From assembly GCA_963760965.1 (NCBI GenBank), contig CAVXEW010000005.1, forward strand, positions 201,738 to 265,737: DNA of 64,000 bases, written 5' to 3'. A model generated the notes under the pieces. It was not told where the DNA came from, did not search any database, and worked only from the letters and a program-made list of their open reading frames with translations. This document shows, in pieces, positions 52,556 through 61,731 of the stretch; positions within the stretch are counted from its first letter, which is position 1, and each line of letters starts with the position of its first letter. Source of the DNA: Pararhizobium_B sp963760965 (GTDB lineage Bacteria; Pseudomonadota; Alphaproteobacteria; Rhizobiales; Rhizobiaceae). The translations under genes were made by a program, and so were the position numbers.

Positions 52556-53797
52556 TCAGATATCCCCCGCCATCCGGCCCGGATTGAGGATCGCATGCGG
52601 ATCGAACTGCTCCTTCAGCCGCTTTGCAAGGGCATGAAGGGCCGGAGCCTGCGGCTGGAACACCGGCACCGCGGCGCGGATGCCCGGCGCGGCGCGCACC
52701 AGCGTGGCATGGCCGCCGCCGTGTGTCCGGATGGCCTTGCGCACGAGTTCGGCCTCCGGATCGCCTTCCATGCGCATCCAGACGAGCCCGCCCTGCCAGT
52801 CGTAGAAGGCATCGATGCCGGCTGCCATGCGGAGACCCGCGACCAGCCGGTGACCTTCGCCCGGCGCCACCGAGACCCGCCAGACCGGACGGTCCGTCCC
52901 GTCTGCGTAGGGCCTGACATCCCGGATCTCCCGCCACAGCCTCTGCGAGAGGTCCGCGTCGAGCCTGTCGACAGAGTGATCCCGGCCGAACATGCCGGCG
53001 AGCTGGGCGCTGCGGGCACGCACCGAAGGTGCGAAGCCATCGACGCGCAGGACTGTCGCGGCCGCGGGAAAGGCCCCGTCGACGAAGTGCCGCCTGACCG
53101 TCTCGGGAAGATGGGCGGCGCCCGACACCTCGGCGCCGGATCCCATGGCCGCCGCCATGACCTGCGAGGCCTCGGCCTCGTCGAGGCCGCTCACGACGAC
53201 GGTTTCCTCGGTCTCGGACCTCGGCAGGACCTTGAATGTGAGTTCCGTCGCGACCGCGAGCGTGCCCCAGGAACCGGCGAGCCCCTTCGACAGGTCGTAG
53301 CCGGTGACGTTCTTCACTACCCGGCCACCGGACTTGATAAGGTCGCCGCGTCCGGTGACGGCTCGGATTCCGAGGACATGGTCGCGCGCGGCGCCAATCC
53401 TGACGCGCCGCGGCCCGGAGAGGTTCGCCGCGAACAGGCCGCCGATCGTGCCTGCGCCCGCCTCTCCGCCAAGCAGCGGCCCGTAGTCCATCGGCTCGAA
53501 CGCGAATTCCTGGCCATTCTCCGCCAGCAGCGCCTGCAGGTCCGCAAGCGGCGTGCCGGCTTTGGCCGACAGGACCAGTTCCTCCGGCTCGTAGAGCGTC
53601 ACGCCGGCGAGGGCAGACAGATCCACCGAATGCGCCGTCTGGACCGGCCTGCCCATCGCGTTCATGGAACCGTGGCCACGCACCGTCAGCGGCGCCTCGG
53701 CGGAAATCGCCCAGGAGACGGCGTCGAGGACCTGTTCCTCGGTCCCGGGGCGGAAGACATGGCTGCCCTCGTCGGCCGTTCTCGGACTGTCGCTCAT
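52556..53797 (-). CDS. glcE: glycolate oxidase FAD-binding subunit
   Basis: Second flavoprotein subunit of glycolate oxidase, 413 residues. It has the PCMH-type FAD domain: APLTVRGHGSMNAMGRPVQT, GGTIGGLFAANLSGPRRVR and VVKNVTGYDLSKGLAGSWGTLAV. The C-terminal end FDPHAILNPGRM is the usual flavin-oxidase ending. ATG 53797 lies 2 nt after the glcD stop, so the genes are coupled. Confidence 0.94.
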   Translation of the reverse strand: MSDSPRTADEGSHVFRPGTEEQVLDAVSWAISAEAPLTVRGHGSMNAMGRPVQTAHSVDLSALAGVTLYEPEELVLSAKAGTPLADLQALLAENGQEFAFEPMDYGPLLGGEAGAGTIGGLFAANLSGPRRVRIGAARDHVLGIRAVTGRGDLIKSGGRVVKNVTGYDLSKGLAGSWGTLAVATELTFKVLPRSETEETVVVSGLDEAEASQVMAAAMGSGAEVSGAAHLPETVRRHFVDGAFPAAATVLRVDGFAPSVRARSAQLAGMFGRDHSVDRLDADLSQRLWREIRDVRPYADGTDRPVWRVSVAPGEGHRLVAGLRMAAGIDAFYDWQGGLVWMRMEGDPEAELVRKAIRTHGGGHATLVRAAPGIRAAVPVFQPQAPALHALAKRLKEQFDPHAILNPGRMAGDI

Positions 53798-53799
53798 CG

Positions 53800-55296
53800 C
53801 TAGAACCGGGGAATGTCGGGGAACGGCAACTGGCCGCGATGGATGTGCATGCGCCCCATCTCGGCGCATCGCCTGAGCTGCGGGAACATCTTGCCTGGAT
53901 TGAGCAGGTGTTTTTCGTCGAAGGCGCATTTTACGCGCATCTGCTGGTCGAGATCGGTTTCGTTGAACATCACCGGCATGAGGTCGCGCTTCTCGACACC
54001 GACGCCGTGCTCGCCGGTCAGCACCCCGCCGACCTCGACGCAGAGCCTGAGGATGTCCGCACCGAAGTCCTCGGCGCGCTCGAGTTCGCCGGGCTCGTTG
54101 GCGTCGTAGAGTATCAGCGGATGCAGGTTGCCGTCACCCGCGTGGAAGACGTTGGCGACGCGCAGGCCATATTTTTCCGAAAGCTCGCGCATGCCGGCAA
54201 GGACCCGCGGCAGTTGCTTGCGCGGGATCGTGCCGTCCATGCAGTAGTAGTCGGGCGAGATGCGGCCGACAGCCGGGAATGCGGCCTTTCGGCCGGCCCA
54301 GAAGACGAGCCGCTCCTCGTCGTCGCGCGAGATCCGGCAGGTGGTGGATCCGTTCTTCGTGGCAATCTCCTCGACGATCGCGAGAAGGTGCTCGACCTCG
54401 GCCTCGCAGCCGTCCAGCTCGACGATCAGCAGCGCCTCGACGTCGAGCGGATAGCCGGCCTGGACGAAGTCCTCGGCCGCCCGGATCGCCGGCCGGTCCA
54501 TCATCTCCATGCCGCCGGGAATGATTCCGGCGGCGATGATATCGGCAACGCACTGGCCTGCCTGCTCGCTCGCCGGAAAGCCGATCAGCAGGGCGCGGGC
54601 CGTCTGCGGCTTCTGCAGGATGCGCACCGTCACCTCGGTCACCACGGCCAGAAGCCCCTCCGAACCGGTCATCAGGGCGAGGAAGTCGTAGCCCTCGCTG
54701 TCGAGGTGCTTGCCGCCGAGGCGAACCACGTCGCCGTTGATCAGCACCATCTCGATGCCGAGCACGTTGTTGGTCGTCAGGCCGTATTTGAGGCAATGAA
54801 CCCCGCCCGAGTTCTCTGCGACATTGCCGCCGATCGAGCAGGCGATCTGCGAGGACGGATCGGGGGCATAATAGAACCCCTCCCCGGCCACGGCGTTGGT
54901 TATGCCGAGATTGGTGACGCCCGGCTGGACCCTCACGGCGCGGTTCGGATAGTCGATCTCGAGAACCCTGTTGAAGCGCGACATGACGAGAAGCACGGCG
55001 TCCTCGAGCGGCAACGCGCCGCCGGAGAGCGACGTGCCCGATCCGCGGGGAACGACGCGGATGCCGTATCTGTGGCAATACTTCAGGATGCGGCTGACCT
55101 GTTCCACCGTCTCCGGCAGGACGACGACGAGGGGAAGCTGGCGATAGGCAGTCAGGCCGTCGGTCTCGAAGGCCCGCATCTCCCCCGCCGCGTCGACGAC
55201 GCCCTCGCCAGGCACGATGTCGCGAAGGTCGGCGACGATCTGGGCCCGTCTTTCGAGTGCGCCCGTATCCGGGCTGGGCATGGAAAGCGAGGTCAT
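53800..55296 (-). CDS. glcD: glycolate oxidase catalytic subunit
   Basis: FAD-linked 2-hydroxyacid oxidase of 498 residues that oxidises glycolate (also D-lactate) to the 2-oxoacid. The FAD motif VVPRGSGTSLSGGALP, SIGGNVAENSGGVHCLKYG and the C-terminal FHAGDGNLHP and GEHGVGVEKR with LLNPGKMFP are present. GGGAGG precedes ATG 55296. It heads the operon, and its promoter faces a LysR gene 200 nt away. Confidence 0.95.
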   Translation of the reverse strand: MTSLSMPSPDTGALERRAQIVADLRDIVPGEGVVDAAGEMRAFETDGLTAYRQLPLVVVLPETVEQVSRILKYCHRYGIRVVPRGSGTSLSGGALPLEDAVLLVMSRFNRVLEIDYPNRAVRVQPGVTNLGITNAVAGEGFYYAPDPSSQIACSIGGNVAENSGGVHCLKYGLTTNNVLGIEMVLINGDVVRLGGKHLDSEGYDFLALMTGSEGLLAVVTEVTVRILQKPQTARALLIGFPASEQAGQCVADIIAAGIIPGGMEMMDRPAIRAAEDFVQAGYPLDVEALLIVELDGCEAEVEHLLAIVEEIATKNGSTTCRISRDDEERLVFWAGRKAAFPAVGRISPDYYCMDGTIPRKQLPRVLAGMRELSEKYGLRVANVFHAGDGNLHPLILYDANEPGELERAEDFGADILRLCVEVGGVLTGEHGVGVEKRDLMPVMFNETDLDQQMRVKCAFDEKHLLNPGKMFPQLRRCAEMGRMHIHRGQLPFPDIPRF

Positions 55297-55330
55297 GATG
55301 CCACCCTCCCTCAGGTGGTCTTTTTTTCTT

Positions 55331-55342
55331 ACCAATTCTGGT
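55331..55342. promoter_or_regulatory. dyad ACCA-ATTC-TGGT upstream of glcD
   Basis: A palindrome with 4-nt arms and a 4-nt centre, 35 nt upstream of the glcD start in the divergent region. A further GTGGT at 55315-55319 pairs with the same ACCA. It is a candidate operator for the LysR protein opposite or for the FCD-type GntR protein near lutABC; neither is shown. Confidence 0.3.
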
Positions 55343-55497
55343 CATTCGCCGCAATCATATTCACGCAATCGACCGGGCAACTCAAGCGCCTGGAACCCGC
55401 CCCGTTGATTTTCCGGCACATATTCGCATTTCCTGTGATCCGGGTCCTGCCATTGCCCGTATTGGAAAAGAACGCAGCGTTTTTGTGCCAGATTGCG

Positions 55498-56433
55498 ATG
55501 AACAACCTCGGAGACCTTGAAATTTTCTCGAGAGTCGTGTCGGCGGGAAGCATGTCCGCGGCCGGACGCGAACTCAACCTTTCGCCTGCCGTCGTGTCGA
55601 AGCGGCTTCGGCGGCTGGAGGACCGGCTGGGAACACGGCTGCTGCAGCGCACGACGCGGCAGATTTCCCTGACGGAGGCCGGACAGGGTTTCTACGAGCG
55701 CGTGGTCGCGATCCTCGCCGGCATCGAGGAGGCCGAAGCCTTCGTCTCGCGCCGCTCGGCACTTGCACGCGGCACTCTCAAGGTCTCCGCGCCGACATCG
55801 TTCGGGCGCCTGCACATCGCGCCGCACATCAACGCGTTCATGGAGGCAAACCCCGATCTCTCCATCAATCTCGTGCTCAGCGACGAGTTCGTAGACATCG
55901 TGGGCGACGGATACGACATCGCCATAAGGATCGCCGAGCTTTCCGATTCCAGCCTCGTTGCCCGCAAGCTGGCTCCCGTGAGGCGGATCCTGTGCGCGTC
56001 GCCGTCATACGTGAAGAAGCACGGAGAGCCGCGGAACCTTGACGATCTCGCCAACCACGTCTGCCTTCCCGCACACAATGGCGAGACGTGGCGCCTGGAA
56101 GGACCTGAAGGACCTTTCGCGCACCGGCCCGCCGGACCGCTGCAGACGAACTCCAGCGAGGTGATTCGTGAATGCGTGATCGCCGGCGTCGGGATCGCCC
56201 TGCGCTCGACATGGGACGTTGGCGAGGAACTCGCCGGCGGCCGGCTCGTGCGCGTCCTGCCGCAGTACGAGGGCTCGCGCAACGTCGCGATCCACGCTCT
56301 CTATGCAAGCCGCCGCTTCCTGCCCGCCAAGGTGCGCGTCTTCATCGACTATCTCGCGGACCTCTACGGGCCTTCGCCCTACTGGGACCGCACGGGCGCG
56401 TCGCATCTCGACGGGCTGCGGGCAGCAGAGTAG
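55498..56433 (+). CDS. LysR-family regulator next to the glc operon
   Basis: LysR-type regulator of 311 residues. The helix-turn-helix is in the first 65 residues (LEIFSRVVSAGSMSAAGRELNLSPAVVSKRLRRLEDRLG) followed by the QRTTRQISLTEAGQGFYER wing, in the CrgA/PecT-like style. The effector domain follows (KVSAPTSFGRLHIAPH, RIAELSDSSLVARKLAP). ATG 55498 is chosen; a frame open further upstream is only the antisense of glcD. The divergent position suggests control of glcD-glcE-glcF. Confidence 0.9.
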   Translation: MNNLGDLEIFSRVVSAGSMSAAGRELNLSPAVVSKRLRRLEDRLGTRLLQRTTRQISLTEAGQGFYERVVAILAGIEEAEAFVSRRSALARGTLKVSAPTSFGRLHIAPHINAFMEANPDLSINLVLSDEFVDIVGDGYDIAIRIAELSDSSLVARKLAPVRRILCASPSYVKKHGEPRNLDDLANHVCLPAHNGETWRLEGPEGPFAHRPAGPLQTNSSEVIRECVIAGVGIALRSTWDVGEELAGGRLVRVLPQYEGSRNVAIHALYASRRFLPAKVRVFIDYLADLYGPSPYWDRTGASHLDGLRAAE

Positions 56434-56441
56434 GAGTCCGG

Positions 56442-57740
56442 TCAGGCGCCGCCCTCGTCGTGATGACGGCGGATCGCCCTGACGAGAAGCCAGACCACGA
56501 GAACCACCAGCGGAACTGCAAGTCCCGTCAGTTCGGGGGCGGCCACGGGCAGCCCGGCGCCTTCCAGGCCCTTTGCGGCATAGCTCAGCAAGCCGATGAC
56601 GTAGTAGGAGATGGCGGCGACGGAAAGCCCTTCCACTGTCTGCTGCAGCCGCAGCTGGAGCCTGGCGCGCCGGTCCATGGACTTGAGCAGCGCGCTGTTC
56701 TGCTGCTCGAGGTCGACGTCGATCCACGAGCGCAGAAGCGCCGTCGCCCGGGCCAGCTTGCGCGAAAGGTTTGCCTGCCTCTCCTCGACCGAACGGCAGG
56801 TGCGCATCGCCGGGGCCAGGCGCCGCTGCAGGAAGGCACTCCACGTGTCGTAGCCGGCAACGGCGCGTTCGTTCAACGATGCGAGGCGCTCGTGGACGAT
56901 CTCGTCGTAGGCGCGGCTCGCGCCGAAGCGGTAAAGGCCCGCCGCGCCGCTCGCCTCCAGCTCGGCGGCAAGATCGGTGAGCTCGTCGAGGAGCGCGCGG
57001 CTCCGCTCGGGCCGGCGGTCACGCATGCGCTGGGTCAGGGACGACAATCCCTCTTCAACACGCCGCATCTGCGGGGAGAGCGCGTGGGCAAGCGGCAGCC
57101 CGAGAAGCGCGAGCGTGCGGTAGGTCTCGATCTCGATCAGGCGCTGGGCGAGCGCGCCGGCACGCGCCGACGAGAGATCCCTGTCGAGCACCAGGATGCG
57201 CGTCAGCCCTTCCCGGTCCTGCCGGAAATCGGTGATCGCCGCCGCGCGACCGTCTTCGACCTCCGAATAGCAGAGACTCTGGGGATCGAAGTCCTCGAGC
57301 GCCACTTCGGCACCCGGCGACTGCTTGCGGATTTCGAGCCGCACCCCGGCGATGAGGCTGCCCGGGGAAGAGAAGCCGCCGCCGAAGGGATGGCCGGCGA
57401 CGTCCTCGCCGAAGCGCTCCGGTACCGGACCCTCCCACGAATAGGTGGAGAACTCGGTGTGGCGCTCCCAGCGCAGCGTGCCACGGCCCCATGCGAGCGC
57501 ATGGTGACGAGCCTCCGCCTCGGGCGGCGCCACCCCGCGCGCCCGGCTCAGATCGCTCAGCACCGCATGGTCGGCGCCCGCGACCCCATCGGTCAGGAAG
57601 GCGAGCTGGATGATGACGCGCGGCGTCGTTATCAGCGGATAGGGACGCGCATGGAGCTCGCCCAGGGCAGCAGCCCGGTCGCGCGAACCGGGGAACCCCA
57701 GGCTGCCGCCGTTGCACGATCTACTCTCAGCTTCGGCCAT
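56442..57740 (-). CDS. DUF3422 family membrane-anchored protein
   Basis: Protein of 432 residues in the DUF3422 family. The N-terminal ELHARPYPLITTPRVIIQLAF motif and RGTLRWERHTEFSTYSWEG are typical. A helical middle (about 230-370) follows, then two membrane helices at the C-terminus (about 370-388 and 400-425) with a basic-acidic end. It resembles the CorA-like layout only in having C-terminal helices. Function unknown. It converges with the LysR gene (8 nt) and is divergent from the GntR-lut operon. Confidence 0.85.
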   Translation of the reverse strand: MAEAESRSCNGGSLGFPGSRDRAAALGELHARPYPLITTPRVIIQLAFLTDGVAGADHAVLSDLSRARGVAPPEAEARHHALAWGRGTLRWERHTEFSTYSWEGPVPERFGEDVAGHPFGGGFSSPGSLIAGVRLEIRKQSPGAEVALEDFDPQSLCYSEVEDGRAAAITDFRQDREGLTRILVLDRDLSSARAGALAQRLIEIETYRTLALLGLPLAHALSPQMRRVEEGLSSLTQRMRDRRPERSRALLDELTDLAAELEASGAAGLYRFGASRAYDEIVHERLASLNERAVAGYDTWSAFLQRRLAPAMRTCRSVEERQANLSRKLARATALLRSWIDVDLEQQNSALLKSMDRRARLQLRLQQTVEGLSVAAISYYVIGLLSYAAKGLEGAGLPVAAPELTGLAVPLVVLVVWLLVRAIRRHHDEGGA

Positions 57741-57866
57741 GCCGCGTCCCCCTTGCAGCGTAACCTCTATGCAGACCCGGCGCACACCGCAAGACAGGAA
57801 CGGAAGGCGCGCGCCGGTGCGGTTCAGAAGCGACCCGACCGGTCTGCGCGCGACTGGACAAGAATG

Positions 57867-57896
57867 TTGACCGCAGGACCCCGCCATTGCTAGCTT
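57867..57896 (+). promoter_or_regulatory. candidate promoter of gntR-lutABC
   Basis: TTGACC (57867-57872) and TAGCTT (57891-57896) are 18 nt apart, placing the start about 18 nt before the GntR gene. The -10 match is weak; the assignment is by eye. Confidence 0.4.
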
Positions 57897-57920
57897 TGCG
57901 CATGGAGACGGAATGCCGAG

Positions 57921-58745
57921 ATGGATGCTGAAATCTATGCGCGGGTCGACCATGGCCGCACTGCCGACGATATCGTCCTGCAGATCGAGGCGCTGATCCT
58001 GGAAGGGATCCTCAGGGTCGGCGACCGGCTGCCGGGCGAACGCGAGCTTGCGCGCCAGATGGACGTTTCCCGGCCGATACTCCGCGAGGCGCTGAAGGCT
58101 CTCGAGGGACGCGGCCTGCTCGTCACGCGGGCCGGCGGGGGCACCCACGTCGCCGATGTGATCGGGCAGGTATTTTCCCCGCCGATCACCGAGCTGATCT
58201 CCCGGCACCGGAAGGCCACGCTGGACTATCTCGAATATCGCCGCGAGATCGAGGGCGTGACCGCCGAGTTCGCGGCCCAGCGCGCCACCGATGCGGACCG
58301 CGACCTCCTGACCCGAACGATCGAGGCCATGAAATCGGCGCACCGGAAGAGGGACTTCCGGGAAGAGGCAGCGCTCGACGTGGAGTTCCATGGTGCCGTC
58401 GGCGAATGCGCCCACAACATCATCCTGCTGCACACTCTGAGATCGTGTTACCGGCTGCTGAGCGAAGGCGTCTTCTACAATCGCTCCCTGATCTACACGT
58501 TTCCCGGCGCGCGCGAGCGGCTGCTGGCCCAGCACGTCGCCATCTACGAGGCCGTCGTGCGCGGCGACGCGGCGGGGGCGCGGCAGGCCGCCGAATCGCA
58601 TATCGACTTCGTCGCGGCATCGATGCAGGAAGCGGAGCGGTCGAGCGACTGGGAGCGCGTTTCGCGCCTCCGTCTCAAGCAACGCAGCCTCGGGGACATG
58701 CCGGGACGACAGACAGGAAAGCCAGAAGCGGAGGCGATGAAGTGA
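57921..58745 (+). CDS. GntR-family regulator (FadR/FCD subfamily), probable lut regulator
   Basis: Transcription factor of 274 residues. The winged helix-turn-helix at about 15-85 (LRVGDRLPGERELARQMDVSRPILREALKALEGRGLLVTRAGGGT) is typical of FadR-type GntR proteins. The helical FCD effector domain follows, with metal-ligand candidates in DVEFHGAVGE, LAQHVAIYEAV and ESHIDFV. LldR and GlcC, which sense lactate and glycolate, belong to this subfamily. Its stop overlaps the lutA GTG, so it is the first gene of the operon it probably controls. Confidence 0.9.
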   Translation: MDAEIYARVDHGRTADDIVLQIEALILEGILRVGDRLPGERELARQMDVSRPILREALKALEGRGLLVTRAGGGTHVADVIGQVFSPPITELISRHRKATLDYLEYRREIEGVTAEFAAQRATDADRDLLTRTIEAMKSAHRKRDFREEAALDVEFHGAVGECAHNIILLHTLRSCYRLLSEGVFYNRSLIYTFPGARERLLAQHVAIYEAVVRGDAAGARQAAESHIDFVAASMQEAERSSDWERVSRLRLKQRSLGDMPGRQTGKPEAEAMK

Positions 58746-59545
58746 GTGATGCCGTGACGAAGGAAGAGATGCAGCCGGGCCGGCCGGCGCCCACGGCGGG
58801 CCTCTTCGCGACCTGCCTCGTGGACCTCTTCCGGCCGAGCGTGGGTTTTGCTGCCGTCAAGCTGCTCGAGGACGCCGGCTGCCGGGTGCACGTCCCCCTG
58901 GCGCAGACCTGCTGCGGCCAGCCCTCCTACAATTCGGGCGACCGGGCGGACACGCGCGCCATCGCGGAGCAGGTGATCGAGACCTTCGAGGACTTCGACT
59001 ACGTCGTGGCGCCGTCGGGCTCCTGCGGGGCAATGCTGAAGAAGCACTATCCAGAGCTCTTCGCCGGCGATCCCGCCTGGGAAGAGAGGGCGCGGCGCTT
59101 CTGCGCGAAGGTGTTCGAACTCGTTTCCTTCCTGACCGACGTCATGGGCGTCTCGGCCGTGGACGTGAAGCTCGAGGGCAGCTTCACCTACCACGATTCC
59201 TGTTCGGGGCTGCGCGAGCTCGGGGTGCGCGAGCAGCCGCGTCGCCTGCTGGGGTCGATCGAGGGACTCGAGATCCGGGAATTGAAAGATGCGGACGTCT
59301 GCTGCGGCTTCGGCGGAACGTTCTGCGTCAAATACCCGGACATCTCCAACAGGATCGTCGGCAAGAAGACGACGAACATCGCCGCGACGGACGCCGACAT
59401 GCTGCTCGCCGGCGACATGGGCTGCTTGATGAACATGGCGGGCAAGCTGAGGCGCGAGGGCTCGACCATCGAGGTCCGGCATGTCGCCGAGGTCCTGGCG
59501 GGCATGACCGACAAGCCGGCGATCGCCGGAAGCGGAAAGGAGTAG
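58742..59545 (+). CDS. lutA: L-lactate utilisation protein LutA
   Basis: First subunit of the LutABC L-lactate oxidising complex, 267 residues. It has two CCG (cysteine-rich) domains with AQTCCGQPSYN, the G-S-C-G segment PSGSCGAMLKKHYP and ADVCCGFGGTFCVKYPDIS, likely iron-sulfur ligands. GTG 58742 is chosen: GGAGG lies 7 nt upstream and it overlaps the regulator stop as GTGA. ATG 58769 is an alternative. Confidence 0.93.
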   Translation: MSDAVTKEEMQPGRPAPTAGLFATCLVDLFRPSVGFAAVKLLEDAGCRVHVPLAQTCCGQPSYNSGDRADTRAIAEQVIETFEDFDYVVAPSGSCGAMLKKHYPELFAGDPAWEERARRFCAKVFELVSFLTDVMGVSAVDVKLEGSFTYHDSCSGLRELGVREQPRRLLGSIEGLEIRELKDADVCCGFGGTFCVKYPDISNRIVGKKTTNIAATDADMLLAGDMGCLMNMAGKLRREGSTIEVRHVAEVLAGMTDKPAIAGSGKE

Positions 59546-59551
59546 CATCCG

Positions 59552-60976
59552 ATGGAACTGACAGCCGACCGCTTCAAGGAGAACGCCGCGGAGGCCCTGG
59601 CCGACGCGCACATCCAGCGCGCCATGCGCAACGTGGAGACGGGGTTCATTGACAAGCGGCTGAAAGCCGTGGACGACCTTCCCGAATTCGACGCGCTGCG
59701 CGACAACGCCCGCGACATCAAGAACCATGCGCTCGACCATCTCGACCTCTACCTGGAGGCCTACGAGAAGAAGGTGACGGCGGCCGGCGGCCACGTCCAC
59801 TGGGCCGAGGACGCAGGGGAGGCACGCCGGCACATCCTCGAGATCTGCCGGAAGGCCGGAGCGAAGACCGTAACCAAGGGCAAGTCGATGATCACGGAGG
59901 AGATCGGGCTCAACGATTTCCTCAGCGACAACGGCATCACGCCCGTGGAGACCGACCTCGGCGAATACATCATCCAGCTGCGCGGCGAGCACCCGAGCCA
60001 CATCATTGCGCCTGCGGTCCACCTCAACAAGGACCAGGTCGAAGGAGACTTCCGCCGCGTTCACACCCAGTTCGACCCGAAGCGCGACCTCAGCGAACCG
60101 GTCTCGCTGCTGGCCGAGGCGCGCCAGGTGCTGAGGCAGAAGTATTTCGAGGCGGATGTCGGCATCACCGGCGCCAACTTCCTCGTCGCCGAGACGGGCA
60201 CTTCCGTGATCGTGACGAACGAGGGCAACGGGGACCTGACGCAGACGCTGGGCAAGGTGCATGTCGTGGTGGCCTCGATCGAGAAGATCGTGCCGACCCT
60301 GGAAGACACGGCGCAGATCCTTCGCGTCCTGGCGCGTTCGGCGACCGGGCAGGACATGTCGGTCTACACCACCTTCTCCACCGGGCCGCGACGCCCGGAA
60401 GACCCCGACGGCCCGGACGAATACCACGTGATCCTGCTCGACAACGGCCGCTCCTCCATGCTCGGCACGGAGTACCAGGAGATGCTGCGGTGCATACGCT
60501 GCGGAGCCTGCATGAACCACTGCCCGGTCTACCACGCGGTCGGCGGGCATGCCTACGGCTCGGTCTATCCCGGGCCGATGGGGGCGGTGCTGACGCCGTC
60601 GCTCAACGGCATCGACAAGGCGGGCCACCTGCCCAACGCATCGACATTCTGCGGGCGCTGCGAGCAGGTCTGCCCCATGCGCATTCCCTTGCCGAAGATG
60701 ATGCGGCACTGGCGCGAGCAGGAGTTCGAGCGGCATCTGGAACCGGCCGCGGCGCGCTACGGCCTGGGCCTCTGGGCCTTCTTCGCGCGGCGGCCGCGGC
60801 TTTACCGCCGGGCGGTGTCGCTCGCCATGCCTCTGCTTTCGCGGCTCGGCGGATCGAGGCACCGGCTTTCGCGCCTGCCGCTCGCCGGCGGCTGGACCCG
60901 CCACCGAGACCTCCCCGCGCCGGAGGGTCGCACCTTCCTCGACCAGTGGGCCGCGAGCGGAAAGGCAAGTCGATGA
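59552..60976 (+). CDS. lutB: L-lactate utilisation protein LutB
   Basis: Iron-sulfur subunit of LutABC, 474 residues. An N-terminal LUD domain (about 70-290, TKGKSMITEEIGLNDFL, ETGTSVIVTNEGNGD) is followed by two 4Fe-4S motifs, CIRCGACMNHCPVY and CGRCEQVCPM. AAGGAG precedes ATG 59552. The C-terminus is Arg-rich. It overlaps lutC by ATGA. Confidence 0.95.
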   Translation: MELTADRFKENAAEALADAHIQRAMRNVETGFIDKRLKAVDDLPEFDALRDNARDIKNHALDHLDLYLEAYEKKVTAAGGHVHWAEDAGEARRHILEICRKAGAKTVTKGKSMITEEIGLNDFLSDNGITPVETDLGEYIIQLRGEHPSHIIAPAVHLNKDQVEGDFRRVHTQFDPKRDLSEPVSLLAEARQVLRQKYFEADVGITGANFLVAETGTSVIVTNEGNGDLTQTLGKVHVVVASIEKIVPTLEDTAQILRVLARSATGQDMSVYTTFSTGPRRPEDPDGPDEYHVILLDNGRSSMLGTEYQEMLRCIRCGACMNHCPVYHAVGGHAYGSVYPGPMGAVLTPSLNGIDKAGHLPNASTFCGRCEQVCPMRIPLPKMMRHWREQEFERHLEPAAARYGLGLWAFFARRPRLYRRAVSLAMPLLSRLGGSRHRLSRLPLAGGWTRHRDLPAPEGRTFLDQWAASGKASR

Positions 60977-61650
60977 GCGCGCGCGAAAAAATTCTCGCAA
61001 AGGTTCGCCGCTCGCTCGAAGGCGGGGAAGGCCGGCAGGACGCCGTGCGCCGCCGGCTGGAAGAACATCCGCGCGGCGTGATCCCGGCGCGCGGGCAATT
61101 GCCGGACCGGAAGCGGATCGCGCTTTTCGAGAACCAGGCTGTCAAGGCGAATGCCACCGTCGTCCGGGTCGTCGGCTACGAGGCCGTGCCGGATGCGGTG
61201 AGAAGCTACCTGCGCGAAAAGAACCTTCCGGCCGAGGTGCGCATGGGCGCGGATCCGCGGCTGGCACAGGCTCCCTGGGCCAGGCAGACGACGCTCGACG
61301 TCCTCTCGGGACCGAGCGACGGCGAGGATGCGGCCGGCGTCAGCCACGCGATCGGCGGCATTGCCGAGACCGGCACGCTGGCGCTTGCCAGCGGCCCGGA
61401 CAATCCGACGACGATCAATTTCCTGCCGGAACACCACATCGTCGTGGTGGCTGCCGGCGACGTCGCACCCGACCTGGAGACCCTTTGGCAGAGGCTGCGG
61501 GAATCGCGCGGCGACGGCGGCATGCCGCGCACCGTCAACCTCGTGACGGGGCCGTCGCGGTCCGGAGACATCGAGCAGGTCCTGCTGCTCGGCGCCCACG
61601 GGCCGCGCGCCGTCCATATCGTAATCGTCGAGGACCGGCCAGGCGGTTGA
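60973..61650 (+). CDS. lutC: L-lactate utilisation protein LutC
   Basis: LUD-domain (DUF162) subunit of LutABC, 225 residues. Characteristic stretches are GIAETGTLALASGPDNPTTINFLPEHHIVVV and VTGPSRSGDIEQVLLLGAHGPRAVHIVIVED. It is coupled to lutB by the ATGA overlap. Together the three proteins oxidise L-lactate to pyruvate with electrons to the quinone pool. No lactate permease gene is seen in the window. Confidence 0.94.
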   Translation: MSAREKILAKVRRSLEGGEGRQDAVRRRLEEHPRGVIPARGQLPDRKRIALFENQAVKANATVVRVVGYEAVPDAVRSYLREKNLPAEVRMGADPRLAQAPWARQTTLDVLSGPSDGEDAAGVSHAIGGIAETGTLALASGPDNPTTINFLPEHHIVVVAAGDVAPDLETLWQRLRESRGDGGMPRTVNLVTGPSRSGDIEQVLLLGAHGPRAVHIVIVEDRPGG

Positions 61651-61663
61651 CACCTGTCAACCG
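61644..61663. repeat. perfect 20-bp palindrome over the lutC stop
   Basis: CGGTTGACA-CC-TGTCAACCG, nine paired positions, covering the lutC TGA (61648-61650). It could be an attenuating or terminating hairpin (no T-run) or an operator. It marks the border to the unusual 3' region. Confidence 0.6.
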
Positions 61664-61731
61664 AAAGGACGCGGAACGATCACGCTTCAGAAGCCTTGCG
61701 AACACGCCGCTTCCGGCCCGCGCCTTTCGCC

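Noticed and set aside
53839..55497. N-terminal extension of the LysR gene by 550 codons
   Set aside because: The extension is the antisense of glcD; the family N-terminus begins at 55498.
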